From Gottfriedia acidiceleris (GTDB taxonomy: Bacteria > Bacillota > Bacilli > Bacillales > Bacillaceae_G), in the NCBI RefSeq assembly GCF_004138285.1, contig NZ_SCFN01000003.1:124001-188000 (forward strand): 64,000 nt of DNA. The letters run 5' to 3'. The notes under the pieces were generated by a model that was given only the letters and a program-made list of their open reading frames with translations, searched no databases and was not told the origin of the DNA. A program made the translations under genes and the position numbers. Shown piece by piece: positions 1 through 9,540 of this stretch. Positions within the stretch are counted from its first letter, which is position 1. Every line of letters starts with the position of its first letter.

Positions 1-140
1 TCCTTACAATTCTTACACCTACAGTCCTTACATTTGCATTTCTTACATTCTTTACACTCGCAGTTCTTACATTTACATTTCTTACATTTGCAATCTTTGC
101 ATTTACAAGATTTTTTATTTTCTTCATTCTCTTTCCCCAA
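1..140 (-). CDS. Cys/Lys-rich protein, N-terminal part, cut by window edge
   Basis: The minus strand reads into a chain of Cys-x-Cys and Lys-Cys-Lys units (about 17 Cys in 46 residues). The 3' end lies outside the window, so the full product is unknown. I start it at a TTG (140-138) because AAAAGGTGATAA sits just upstream and the first residues, (M)GKENEENKK, match those of the collagen-like protein at 5558, (M)GKEEKKKK, which has the same ribosome binding site and TTG start. An ATG at 191 is in frame but has no ribosome binding site. The shared head suggests a second member of the same spore-surface-type family; whether a Gly-X-Y tract follows cannot be seen. Plus-strand reading of this stretch is a shadow. 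Confidence 0.55.
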   Translation of the reverse strand, partial: MGKENEENKKSCKCKDCKCKKCKCKNCECKECKKCKCKDCRCKNCK

Positions 141-318
141 ATTATCACCTTTTCCAACTAGAAAACCACTTTGGCAAAGAATCTTGTCCATTTTTCATAC
201 CAATATAATTCTATGTACCTACATTAAAATTTGATTATTATATATGACCAAAAAAATATTTGGTATATTTTTACAATTACGAATTAAAAAATGAATATGT
301 ATTCTTCAAGTCTAAAAC

Positions 319-346
319 AAAAAAAGAGGATGTTTTATCATCCTCC
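319..346 (-). terminator. intrinsic terminator after the methyltransferase
   Basis: On the minus strand GAGGATG and CATCCTC form a 7-bp stem around a 6-nt loop, followed by seven T. It lies just beyond the stop codon of the methyltransferase. The rest of 141-318 shows nothing I can name. Confidence 0.8.
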
Positions 347-354
347 AATCAAAA

Positions 355-1137
355 TTAAACCCTTGCTCTAACGATGTAACGTGAATAAGTTATTGGCAAT
401 CCATTTTTCTGAGCATTTTGTTCAAATATTCGTTTTACTTCCGATAAATTATCTTCTGTTTGCTCCTTTAATAGAGATTGCTTTTGGCCGAAGCATCTTA
501 GTTTTAAAACATCAAGTGGCGTATGTAAAAATTCAATACTATTAATGACTTGTATTTCTACACTTTCAAATCTACATTGATCAAGTCTTTGCTTTATCGT
601 TCTTAAAATCGGTTTCTCACTATTAATTGATTGAAAAAGATTAGGAAATAATTTAGTTAATTCAGTTCCTAAATCATCACCAGGATGAAGTCCAAGGACT
701 TTTCCTCCTTTTTTAACTACTCTTTTAATTTCTGGATAAGCTGATGTTGGGCCTTTTCGGTTATAAGCACAATCAAATTGTCCGGTTTCAAAAGGCAACC
801 CATTTTTTGTGCTGCCAGCAATAAAAGACACATTTGATTTTTTCGATTCATTTCCACTTTTTATAAAATCATTTGTAAGATCAAACCCTACAATTTCTTT
901 TGCTTTTTCACTACATTTAATAGTGAATTCTCCATGTCCACACCCTACGTCTAATACAGTTTTGTTATTAATCATTTCAAATACTTCATTATTAAAAATT
1001 AACTCCCCATTCGGCTCTGTAATTGTTGAATTCCAAGGATATGTGTATTCCCCATATAAATTACCTATTTGTTCATACCACTTTGTTGAATGTGGTGTTA
1101 CCCAATCTTTATTTAATGTAGGATCGATTAATTTCAT
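355..1137 (-). CDS. class I SAM-dependent methyltransferase
   Basis: A 260-residue protein with the Rossmann-type SAM-binding motif I, VLDVGCGHGEF (about 61-71), followed by an acidic strand end, GFDLTNDF, and a motif resembling the post-I/II region (FDCAYNRKGP). The fold is clear but the substrate is not. An in-frame start 14 codons upstream exists, but AAAGGAG lies 11 nt before the ATG at 1137, which I prefer. The C-terminal third has no recognisable substrate domain. The gene is monocistronic, with its own terminator downstream, and is separated from the RpiR gene by about 100 bp. It could act on a small molecule; there is no contextual clue. Confidence 0.8.
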   Translation of the reverse strand: MKLIDPTLNKDWVTPHSTKWYEQIGNLYGEYTYPWNSTITEPNGELIFNNEVFEMINNKTVLDVGCGHGEFTIKCSEKAKEIVGFDLTNDFIKSGNESKKSNVSFIAGSTKNGLPFETGQFDCAYNRKGPTSAYPEIKRVVKKGGKVLGLHPGDDLGTELTKLFPNLFQSINSEKPILRTIKQRLDQCRFESVEIQVINSIEFLHTPLDVLKLRCFGQKQSLLKEQTEDNLSEVKRIFEQNAQKNGLPITYSRYIVRARV

Positions 1138-1239
1138 AAATATTAATACTCCTTTACTCTTTATCAGAATAAATAACATTCCTCACATGTTGTGAAATCC
1201 CTTCTAATAATGAGTAAAAATAATCGCAGCTCTTTTGAC

Positions 1240-1965
1240 TTATTGATTAATTCTATATATTTCGCGCGCTATTGATTCAATTATATAGACCACTGGAACT
1301 TGAGTAGTTATATTTGCCTCTTCAAAATACTCTTCTGTTACATAATAGGGAATATTTAAATCAGAAATTTTTGCTATTGTTGATAATTTGTTGTTTGTAA
1401 TACTAATAATTTTACATCCTTCTTGTTTAAGTAAATTCAGATGATTTACTGTGAAAATAGTTTCTCCAGAGACTGACAAAGCGATTGCTATACTATTTTT
1501 TGTTAATTTAGAATGAATTGGAAAATGTGGGTCTTTTATATAGAGTGAAAATTTTCCTAGACTTGAAAAGTACCTCGAACCATATTCAGCAAGAATACCT
1601 GAGCTACCTATTCCAATAAAAATTACATTTTCAGCTTTGTTTATTTCAATAGCAGCCTCTTTAACTTTATCTTCTATATCCCCTTTTAAAGACCTCTCAA
1701 AAAATTCCACTAAAGTATGATGTGCACTTTTTACGAAGGTCCTTTTCTCCTCCTCCAAATACATTTTTAGCTTTACTTTAAATTCAGAAAAGCCGTCGCA
1801 ATTTAGTTTTCTACAAAAACGCAAAATTGTTGAAGTTGAAACATGGGTTTCATCTGCAATTTCACGTATACGCATGTAAGCGACTTTTTCCATATTTTGC
1901 GAAATGTAATTATATAAAGATAACTCTAACTCATTAAAAGACGCGATTTGATCATTTGAAAACAT
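1240..1965 (-). CDS. RpiR/MurR-family transcriptional regulator
   Basis: A 241-residue two-domain regulator. Residues ~1-75 form the RpiR-type helix-turn-helix (VSTSTILRFCRKLNCDGFSE is the typical recognition segment). Residues ~105-235 form a SIS domain, the phosphosugar-binding isomerase fold, seen in FIGIGSSGILAEYGSRYF and ALSVSGET. AAAAGGAG precedes the ATG. It is divergent from the 6-phospho-beta-glucosidase at 2209, with about 240 bp between. By family knowledge RpiR proteins sense phosphosugars and control adjacent sugar genes, so the likely role is control of the glucosidase with a sugar-6-phosphate as ligand. No PTS permease gene is adjacent, so uptake must be encoded elsewhere. Confidence 0.85.
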   Translation of the reverse strand: MFSNDQIASFNELELSLYNYISQNMEKVAYMRIREIADETHVSTSTILRFCRKLNCDGFSEFKVKLKMYLEEEKRTFVKSAHHTLVEFFERSLKGDIEDKVKEAAIEINKAENVIFIGIGSSGILAEYGSRYFSSLGKFSLYIKDPHFPIHSKLTKNSIAIALSVSGETIFTVNHLNLLKQEGCKIISITNNKLSTIAKISDLNIPYYVTEEYFEEANITTQVPVVYIIESIAREIYRINQ

Positions 1966-2120
1966 TTTATATAGTTCTCCTTTTATAACTTGGTACTAAT
2001 TATATTTAATCTTTTTTATTATCTTAACATACAAAATAAAAAACACAGCGTTACATTTATGAAACAATTATTTACTTTTGTGATTAGAAACTAGATTCAA
2101 TTCACATATTTACTAACATA

Positions 2121-2148
2121 TCCGTTAACGTTATGATTCGTTTATACT
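2121..2148 (+). promoter_or_regulatory. candidate promoter/operator of the glucosidase gene
   Basis: An 8-bp palindrome, CGTTAACG (2123-2130), lies 12 bp before a TATACT -10-like hexamer (2143-2148). The position in the promoter spacer suits a repressor site for the divergent RpiR protein. Read on the other strand it also resembles a poor catabolite-control (cre) site with three mismatches. No good -35 is visible. Confidence 0.35.
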
Positions 2149-2178
2149 CTCAATAAGTAAAAATATGAATTAATATAA

Positions 2179-3645
<1,467 letters not shown>

Positions 3646-3655
3646 TTATATATAT

Positions 3656-3690
3656 AAAGGAACTTCATCTAATTGAAGTTCCTTTATTCA
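3656..3690 (+). terminator. intrinsic terminator of the glucosidase gene
   Basis: AAAGGAACTTCA and TGAAGTTCCTTT pair perfectly over 12 bp around a 6-nt loop, starting 11 bp after the stop codon and followed by a short T-rich tail. Confidence 0.85.
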
Positions 3691-3750
3691 TATTATAAAT
3701 CCGATAGGTGTGTATTTTACGTTCAAACATTTTTTTAGACTACTAAATCC

Positions 3751-4173
3751 TTATTCATTTTCTATTCTCACCTTTAATTTACCATCTTTATAAATAGTTA
3801 AATAAACAGTGTCACCGACTTTCAAGGCAGGGTGAGAATTTTTATCTATTATTTCTTTTTCCATAAATCCGTATTTCTCAGAATCATCACAAACTATTTG
3901 ATACTGATTTTTATTATCTGTTTTTGGAAGTTCGATAACTTCACAAACACTAGTTTTTAAATTTGAATCTACGTTAATTAATTCTTGTTTATTTACTAGT
4001 GTGATGATACTTTTTGATTTAGGAATTTTGATAATATTTGGATGCGCTTTAGCGTGATTAAAATTAATAGTAGCAATAGATATGATAATTCCGAGGGTTA
4101 TAACAAAGGTACCTAAAATTATTCCTGCTGTCTTCAATTTTTCAATTTTATCTTTATCCAAATTAAAGTACAC
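3751..4173 (-). CDS. small membrane-anchored protein of unknown function
   Basis: 140 residues. A hydrophobic segment at ~14-35 (AGIILGTFVITLGIIISIAT) looks like a single uncleaved membrane anchor with the C-terminal part outside. The rest is a soluble, beta-rich domain with two Cys (SVCEVIEL and IVCDDSEK) that could form a disulfide, then a segment reading HPALKVGDTVYLTIYKDGKL, which resembles an OB-like or TRAM-like strand pair. I do not recognise the family. It stands alone upstream of the htpX terminator and is transcribed in the same direction, with AGATGAGGTG before the ATG. Confidence 0.6.
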   Translation of the reverse strand: MYFNLDKDKIEKLKTAGIILGTFVITLGIIISIATINFNHAKAHPNIIKIPKSKSIITLVNKQELINVDSNLKTSVCEVIELPKTDNKNQYQIVCDDSEKYGFMEKEIIDKNSHPALKVGDTVYLTIYKDGKLKVRIENE

Positions 4174-4234
4174 CTCATCTTTTTAGTATCTATATTCCCT
4201 AAAACTTAATGAATTCCTTCTTTCAATTTCATGC

Positions 4235-4276
4235 AAAAAAAAAGGCTTTTTACATCGTTAAATGTAAAAAGCCTTT
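4235..4276 (-). terminator. intrinsic terminator of htpX
   Basis: AAAGGCTTTTTACAT pairs with ATGTAAAAAGCCTTT (15 bp, 6-nt loop). On the minus strand it is followed by a run of nine T, six bases beyond the htpX stop. Confidence 0.9.
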
Positions 4277-4281
4277 AACTT

Positions 4282-5154
4282 TTATAATGATTTTAAACGT
4301 TCGATACGTTTTTCTAATGGTGGATGCGTTGAGAATAATCTTGCGAATTTCTCTTTTCCGCTAATTTTAAAAGCTGCAATCGATTTTTGACGATCATCAA
4401 CTAATCTAATATTTCGACTTAATGATTCTAAAGCATAAATCATGTTATCTTTTCCACCAAGTTCTGCCGCATACTGATCTGCCTTAAACTCCCTTTTTCT
4501 TGAATGCCAGAAGATAATTGGGCTACTTAAAATACTGAATACAATCTCAAATACTACTGAACAAAGAAAATAAACTACATAAGATAGCTCTTCTCTTACA
4601 AAATTAGAAACAATTTTTGCCACTAAACGGGAGAAGAAAATGACAAAAGTGTTAATTATACCTTGTAATAATGTTGTAGTAACCATATCCCCATTTTTTA
4701 TATGGGCAATTTCGTGTGCTAAAACACCACTAATCGCTGGGCGATCCATGGTCTCGATCATTCCACTAGAAACAGCTACTAAAGATCGTCTTTTACTAGG
4801 ACCTGTTGCAAAAGCATTAACTTCAACTGAATCATATACGCCCACTTGTGGCATCTTTTTTAAACCAGCAAGTTTTGCTAAACGATAAGTCTCTTCTAGT
4901 ACAAAATTAAATCGATCAACTTGTGGAGAACGAGGATCAATTAATTTTACACCCATAATCCATTTGGCCATTATCCGAGAAAATAATAATGAAATAATCG
5001 CTCCACTAAATCCTGCAATTACACTAAATGCAAGCAGTGCCCAGTATCCCCCATTTCCAATATAACGAGGTACACCTAATAATGTTGTAATCGTAGTAAT
5101 TGTAATTAACACTAAAATATTAACAAAAATAAAGAAAGAAATACGTTTAAACAA
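4282..5154 (-). CDS. htpX: HtpX-type membrane zinc metalloprotease
   Basis: 290 residues, the usual length. Two N-terminal membrane helices (~6-27 and ~38-60) are followed by the M48 catalytic domain with the zinc motif HEIAH (His147, Glu148, His151). The third ligand Glu is probably in KREFKADQYAAELGGKD, after another pair of hydrophobic segments (~165-215). HtpX proteases degrade misfolded membrane proteins at the cytoplasmic membrane. The start is a TTG (5154) preceded by GAGGAGGA with 7-nt spacing; no ATG is nearer to that site. It stands alone, with its own terminator. Confidence 0.93.
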   Translation of the reverse strand: MFKRISFFIFVNILVLITITTITTLLGVPRYIGNGGYWALLAFSVIAGFSGAIISLLFSRIMAKWIMGVKLIDPRSPQVDRFNFVLEETYRLAKLAGLKKMPQVGVYDSVEVNAFATGPSKRRSLVAVSSGMIETMDRPAISGVLAHEIAHIKNGDMVTTTLLQGIINTFVIFFSRLVAKIVSNFVREELSYVVYFLCSVVFEIVFSILSSPIIFWHSRKREFKADQYAAELGGKDNMIYALESLSRNIRLVDDRQKSIAAFKISGKEKFARLFSTHPPLEKRIERLKSL

Positions 5155-5557
5155 AATCGTTCCTCCTCATAACTATCTCCTTATAAAATCATTATATTAC
5201 CGTTTATTCTTAAATATAGAGTCTAATTTCTTATACAACCAATGCACACAATTATTTTCTTAAACTCGTATTCTTTCATTCTACTACATAATTTGCAATT
5301 TGTTTAAGATTAGTCTACTTTGCACAAAAACAATCGTAATTAAGTGAATTTTCATCTAGTTTACCTTTAAAAATGAAAAATTTTTTTAAAATTACTGGTA
5401 AAATTCATTAAACCCAATTGTAAAAAATCACCAAATTAATTTTCTTTAATTATTCAAACCAAGTCTCCTTTTTTGCATATGTTGAATGATAATATCAAAT
5501 AGAAAAGTAACATTCATCTTAGGACGAGCCCAATTATTATAAAATAAAGGTGATAAA
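5155..5557. other. intergenic region, promoter area of htpX and the collagen-like gene
   Basis: About 400 bp of AT-rich DNA between two divergent genes. It must hold both promoters. I see no hairpin, repeat or riboswitch. A GCATATGTTGAA segment near 5476 is a weak match to a sporulation sigma-K -10 element. Confidence 0.4.
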
Positions 5558-6440
5558 TTGGGAAAAGAAGAAAAGAAAAAAAAGTGTAATTGTAAAGAAT
5601 CTAAGCACCAAGAGAAATGTGAATGTCATTGTAATGAGTGTAATGGCTCTCATAAAAAACATTGCGATTGTAAATGTGAATGCAAGAAATCAAAATTGCG
5701 ATCACAAATGTGATTGCCATTGTCGTAAATGTCACGGTTGCCAAATATGTTGCTGTTGCCCAGGTCCTAGAGGTAAAGACGGAAAAAGAGGAGCAACTGA
5801 TGTTACTGGCCCAACTGGTCCTGCTGGCTCAACTGGGGCTGCTGGTTCAACTGGCGCTACTGGATCAACCGGGGCTGCTGGTTCAACTGGCGCTACTGGA
5901 TCAACTGGGGCTGTTGGTTCAACTGGCGCTACTGGGGTCACCGGCGCTACCGGACCAACAATGAATTCTGATTGCGATTGTTGTACAACTCCAATGAGAA
6001 ATGTGTTAGTACAATTGGCAGGAAGAAGAGTAACAATCTATACTGAAGACGAAAATACAACTGGTGTAATTGATGCATTGAATCCTACGATTAATGGATT
6101 TCTCTTAAATATAATGGAACCAAGTGGACAATCTATTATACCAATCTGTCACATTGTTGCAGCTGAACCAACTATTGCTGGATTACCTGTTACGTTAACT
6201 CCATCTGTTGTTAGTACCGGTTCTTGTGCTTGTTGTGAAGATCCAGTTACTGCATACTTTTTAACATTTGAAGGCTTACCTCAGATGTTTACTGTCAATA
6301 CAACGGGTATGCAGATTATGAATTTTACTAATGCAACAGTTACGGATGTAGGTGAAGGTATTACAAGGTTCAATATACAAAATGGCAACAGAGATGTATT
6401 TGTATCCAATTGTCAGGTTGAACGAATTATGCCTGAATAA
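5558..6440 (+). CDS. collagen-like spore-surface protein, interrupted by a +1 frameshift
   Basis: The head starts at a TTG (5558) behind AAAGGTGAT and reads (M)[13 protein letters not shown], a Cys-rich domain, until a stop at 5711-5713. The next frame continues the same Cys-rich pattern ([20 protein letters not shown]) into about 17 Gly-X-Y triplets (~5761-5960) and a C-terminal domain that starts [16 protein letters not shown]. Removing one A from 5684-5695 (AAGAAATCAAAA) joins the two frames cleanly. A reading from GTG at 5550 gives the same C-terminus but an un-Cys-like, implausible head. Collagen-like proteins with Cys-rich heads and beta-rich tails decorate Bacillus exosporia (BclA type). 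Whether this is decay, phase variation or a read error is open. Confidence 0.7.
5835..5942 (+). repeat. three 36-bp tandem repeats coding Gly-X-Y triplets
   Basis: Units begin at 5835, 5871 and 5907 with GGGGCTG and are almost identical. Each codes for 12 residues (four triplets of the type [12 protein letters not shown]). Such tracts change length by slippage. Confidence 0.85.
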
Positions 6441-6441
6441 T

Positions 6442-6480
6442 AAAAAGGGATCTTTTTATAGATCCTTTTTATTTATTTTT
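6442..6480 (+). terminator. intrinsic terminator of the collagen-like gene
   Basis: AAAAAGGGATC pairs with GATCCTTTTT around an 8-nt loop directly after the stop codon, with a T-rich tail. Confidence 0.85.
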
Positions 6481-6588
6481 TAATGTAGTTATCTAAAATA
6501 CACTTCAACCTTAGACTTTAATCTAAGCTCCATGACTTGGTATTTTTTAAAAAAATTACAATCTTTTAGATTTCTCGAATTCTATGGA

Positions 6589-6771
6589 TTATGACAGTTT
6601 GCTAGATTTCCTCCAAATTAAAGAAAACAAAAGAATTAATATTCCTACTGAGCATCCAATAATTTGATCTAACAAAAGTTCACCTGTTCGAACTAAGTGA
6701 ATGATAAAAGTTCCACCAAAAATAATGATGATTAGTAATGATAGTTGGAGCATGTAATTATTAATTTTCAT
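6589..6771 (-). CDS. small membrane protein, two predicted helices
   Basis: 60 residues. Hydrophobic segments at ~7-25 (LQLSLLIIIIFGGTFIIHLV) and ~32-52 (DQIIGCSVGILILLFSLIW) suggest a hairpin membrane protein with a basic tail (RKSSK). GGAGGTG lies 6 nt before the ATG, a strong site which supports a real gene. Function unknown. It faces the L,D-transpeptidase gene divergently. Confidence 0.6.
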   Translation of the reverse strand: MKINNYMLQLSLLIIIIFGGTFIIHLVRTGELLLDQIIGCSVGILILLFSLIWRKSSKLS

Positions 6772-6979
6772 CTTTTCACCTCCACTACTTTAAATATACC
6801 ATTTATTTACAAGTTTATTAATACAGCTATACAAGCCAAAAGAACTGTAAAACACCGTTACAATTGTCATGTTCCTTAACTATTTTAAGCATATTTGAAA
6901 AAAATGACACACGGACAACTTCTACCATCATAGGATTAATTGATTAAGAATTTGAAAAAATGATTCGGGAGGGACGGTA

Positions 6980-7738
6980 TTGATAAGAAAATGGCTTGCT
7001 GTTTTAATTTTAACCTGTCTTATGTTTGTGGGTATTGGTATTAAACCTAGCCAGGCAGCTACATCTCAATTCATTATAATTAATAAATCAACAAATCAAC
7101 TAGCTTATTATGAAAATGGTAAACTCTACAAAGTTTTTAAAGTAGCAACTGGTAAAAGTCCATCTCTAACGCCAGAAGGTAAGTTTAAAATTGTAAATAA
7201 GATTGTAAATAGACCTTACTATACAGGTCACATTCCTGGTGGTGATCCAAGAAACCCACTCGGAAACCGTTGGCTTGGATTAAATGCCCGTGGTACATGG
7301 GGAACTACATATGCCATCCACGGTAACAATAACCCAAGCTCGATTGGAAAATACGTCAGTCATGGCTGTGTTAGAATGTATGATAATGAAGTAGAATGGC
7401 TTTTTAATAGAGTAAAATTGAGCACACCTGTTGTCATTACAACTTCAAGTAAATCATTTGACTCAATAGCAAATGCAAACGGGTATAAGGTAACAAGTAG
7501 TAATGGTGGTTCAAATGCAGTTATCCCAAGTGGAACTGTATTAAAAAAGGGAAATCGTGGAACTACAGTTAAAAAACTTCAACAAAAGCTAACAGCTCTC
7601 GGCTACAGTACAAAAGGTATCGATGGAATCTTTGGGAACAATACAGACCAAGCCGTGCGTAAATTTCAAAAAGACCGGCATTTAAAAGTAGATGGTATTG
7701 TAGGACCTGCAACGATTAAAGCGCTCGGAGGTTTATAA
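6980..7738 (+). CDS. secreted L,D-transpeptidase with peptidoglycan-binding domain
   Basis: 252 residues. A signal peptide (~1-27, ending PSQAA-T) is followed by a YkuD domain (~28-155) with the catalytic motif HGN...SHGCVRM, where Cys130 is the nucleophile and His128 and Arg132 are the partners. A PG_binding_1 domain (~188-250, VKKLQQKLTALGY and DGIFGNNTDQAVRKFQK) follows. It would form L,D crosslinks or attach proteins in the cell wall or spore cortex. The start is TTG, with GGAGGGA 5 nt upstream. Like YkuD/ErfK enzymes it acts outside the membrane. Single gene with its own terminator. Confidence 0.92.
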   Translation: MIRKWLAVLILTCLMFVGIGIKPSQAATSQFIIINKSTNQLAYYENGKLYKVFKVATGKSPSLTPEGKFKIVNKIVNRPYYTGHIPGGDPRNPLGNRWLGLNARGTWGTTYAIHGNNNPSSIGKYVSHGCVRMYDNEVEWLFNRVKLSTPVVITTSSKSFDSIANANGYKVTSSNGGSNAVIPSGTVLKKGNRGTTVKKLQQKLTALGYSTKGIDGIFGNNTDQAVRKFQKDRHLKVDGIVGPATIKALGGL

Positions 7739-7751
7739 GTTATACTATTGC

Positions 7752-7778
7752 ATAGAGGATATTCCTCTATTTTTTTTT
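7752..7778 (+). terminator. intrinsic terminator of the L,D-transpeptidase gene
   Basis: ATAGAGGA-TAT-TCCTCTAT, a perfect 8-bp stem with a 3-nt loop, followed by eight T. Confidence 0.9.
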
Positions 7779-7900
7779 ATATTTTTAGTAATCAATTTGC
7801 TTTAAAACCTAAACACTAAATCTTAGCTTTGTTTATTTTTAACCAATTTACAATTAATAAAATACTAGATCTCATCTGTTCAACTATACCCATATAAGTA

Positions 7901-7933
7901 TAAAAAAGGATCTTCTAAAATAAGAAGATCCCT
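7901..7933 (-). terminator. intrinsic terminator of the small membrane gene
   Basis: On the minus strand GGATCTTCT and AGAAGATCC form a 9-bp stem followed by six T, about 20 bp after the stop of the gene at 7952. Confidence 0.85.
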
Positions 7934-7951
7934 TTTCATTATACCTTTCAA

Positions 7952-8155
7952 TTAGACACTATTTTTTTCATCTTCAAATTCAAGTTTAAAATAATTAACA
8001 ACACGACTATAAAATGGATATATAATCCCAATTACGATAAGAAACCAACCTATATTTGTGAGATATCTTGGACCAGAAAAATTAGAAAAATAAGTTAATG
8101 TTACAATTAATAGGCCAAACAAAATATACAAAGCAGAAACTAATTGTTTCATCAT
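7952..8155 (-). CDS. small membrane protein, two predicted helices
   Basis: 67 residues with hydrophobic segments at ~6-24 and ~33-52 and an acidic tail (KLEFEDEKNSV). AAAAGGAG precedes two consecutive ATG codons; I take the first. No family recognised. It has its own terminator, so it is probably a separate transcript. Confidence 0.6.
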   Translation of the reverse strand: MMKQLVSALYILFGLLIVTLTYFSNFSGPRYLTNIGWFLIVIGIIYPFYSRVVNYFKLEFEDEKNSV

Positions 8156-8233
8156 AATCTCCTTTTACATTTTTATTCTTTAATATAAATTCAATAATGA
8201 ATCAACAATTCCCCTTTATCCTTTTTGAACTAG

Positions 8234-8262
8234 TTAACAAGGTGTACAATATCTGCTATATT
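8234..8262 (+). promoter_or_regulatory. sigma-A-type promoter
   Basis: TTAACA (8234-8239), a 17-bp spacer and TATATT (8257-8262). No protein gene follows on this strand for nearly 1 kb, so it may drive the RNA described at 8270. Confidence 0.45.
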
Positions 8263-8269
8263 AGATAAT

Positions 8270-8556
8270 TATTTATTAAAAATAGACACTTAATATTTGG
8301 AAAGAAACATTTGTTTAAAAAATAAAGACCACCTCTAATATTTATGAGGTGGTCATAAGAAGAAGGGATTAATGGTAACCCAATTAAAGTAGCTAAGCTA
8401 CACTATGGGAGGAGTTCGTTTACATTCGTTCGTCATTCGTTACACGTAAGGAAAGTAACCTGTAACTCTTCATCCGTTTGCTTATCAACCTTTTGATAGA
8501 TCCATTTTTTCTCTTCTTATCCTCACAGGAAAGTCTCATTCCTGTGAGGTTTTAAT
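8270..8556 (+). ncRNA. candidate structured non-coding RNA
   Basis: The stretch begins just after a good sigma-A promoter and ends at a terminator in the plus direction: CCTCACAGGAA and TTCCTGTGAGG (8520-8548) followed by TTTTAATAATAAT. Inside are a 9-bp hairpin (GACCACCTC/GAGGTGGTC, 8327-8354), GTTAC/GTAAC arms near 8440-8465, a purine block GGGAGGAG and TTCGT repeats. No credible reading frame exists. The same hairpins could instead serve the minus-strand gene at 8552, so the direction is uncertain. I cannot assign an RNA family. Confidence 0.4.
8315..8354 (-). terminator. possible terminator for the DIP1984-like gene
   Basis: GACCACCTC/GAGGTGGTC (9 bp), followed on the minus strand by TTTATTTTTT. 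It lies about 200 bp beyond the stop of the gene at 8552 and overlaps the candidate ncRNA. Confidence 0.55.
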
Positions 8557-9064
8557 AATAATCAGTACCATCAAATGGGATCATAATCGTGAAGTTTTTT
8601 GCATCGATTAATCCTGATAAGCGTGTTACTTTTCGTTCTAGTTTTAATGCTCTAGAACGATACTCTTCAGGATTAAAGTAAAGTTTCTCTACAATTATGT
8701 TTTCAGAACCATACATCGGCTGAATACGTTCCTTCTTTAATGCAAAGCTTTTACTTAGCTGTACCTCAGCACGTAGTTGTTTAGCATACTCAATCGCTTC
8801 GGTTATTGACATCTCTTCGTCTTCAATCGTAATTGTATTTTCTACATTTGCTTTTTGCATCAAGAAATCTAATTTTCGAAAATCAGTGCGAACTTTTAAT
8901 AATTCACTTTCAATTTTATTCAAATCACGAACTAAACTTGGTAAAGGCTGGTTCTTTTCTACTTCAACTGTTGAATTTTCTTCAAGTTCTTCAATTAATT
9001 CACGAATTCTTTTTGTAAGAATATGTCTAATATTTAAAGCCTCAGCAAGTGTAATTTGATTCAT
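8552..9064 (-). CDS. DIP1984/DUF6847-like protein
   Basis: 170 residues from the ATG at 9064, which has AAGGGAG 6 nt upstream. A longer in-frame reading to 9211 adds a hydrophobic stretch without a ribosome binding site, so I reject it. The protein is helical: EALNIRHILTKRIRELIEEL, then LVRDLNKIESELLKVRTDFRKLDFLM. This matches the pattern of the DIP1984 family (sometimes labelled septicolysin), small soluble proteins of unknown role. The C-terminal 50 residues, ending in FTIMIPFDGTDYY, are not covered by that similarity as I remember it. Confidence 0.6.
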   Translation of the reverse strand: MNQITLAEALNIRHILTKRIRELIEELEENSTVEVEKNQPLPSLVRDLNKIESELLKVRTDFRKLDFLMQKANVENTITIEDEEMSITEAIEYAKQLRAEVQLSKSFALKKERIQPMYGSENIIVEKLYFNPEEYRSRALKLERKVTRLSGLIDAKNFTIMIPFDGTDYY

Positions 9065-9212
9065 ACGATGCTCCCTTAAGTTTTTAAATTTAATAGAGTA
9101 TTTAACTAGATTAGTATAAATAATATTATAGAATATTAAAAGTAATAAATACACCAATTCAGAATTTTGATAAGAATATTTTGGGAGTCCTTTTAAATCT
9201 AAAAAAATCATC

Positions 9213-9397
9213 TTATTAATAAAAATAAGAAATTAGATAATTTAACTCCAATTCAACTGCGTGAAGCCGCAGAGGAAATGTTAAGTAATAATTCGACTTA
9301 CGGTAAAGCAATCGACAGGATAAAGAAATCTTTTCGAGAAGCTGGAGGATATCACACTAGGCAGTTAATGAGATCTTCAAATTATAATAAATGTTAA
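9213..9397 (+). pseudogene. relic of an MGT-family glycosyltransferase C-terminus
   Basis: About 57 codons without a start: LDNLTPIQLREAAEEMLS, then a segment reading SFREAGGYHTRQLM. This is the pattern of the last two helices of macrolide/UDP-glucosyltransferase (YjiC-like) proteins, which end in S-F-R-x-A-G-G-Y. The other ~340 residues and the start are absent. It is followed by a fully formed terminator, as expected if the 3' end of a once intact gene survived. Confidence 0.5.
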
Positions 9398-9451
9398 GTA
9401 ACCCCTTTTCATCTTCCTAAACCTTTCTTATCTAGTCTTGCAAAAAGTAAA

Positions 9452-9480
9452 ATGAGAGCCGATGTTCGGCTCTCATTTTT
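9452..9480 (+). terminator. intrinsic terminator after the glycosyltransferase relic
   Basis: ATGAGAGCCGA-TGT-TCGGCTCTCAT, a perfect 11-bp stem, followed by five T. The minus-strand side is also T-rich. Confidence 0.85.
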
Positions 9481-9540
9481 GTTGACCTAATATAAATAGA
9501 TACGGATTCCTAACCAATAATAGACTGACACTGACACTCT

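Noticed and set aside
34..234. A 66-codon His/Leu-rich plus-strand frame.
   Set aside because: It is the antisense of the Cys/Lys-rich coding sequence and lacks a ribosome binding site.
5680..5964. A 94-codon plus-strand frame (and its antisense) over the Gly-X-Y tract.
   Set aside because: They are out-of-frame readings of a repetitive coding tract (runs of LLAQL or APVEP).
9065..9211. N-terminal extension of the DIP1984-like protein with a hydrophobic stretch.
   Set aside because: The ribosome binding site AAGGGAG is placed for the ATG at 9064, and the family starts there.
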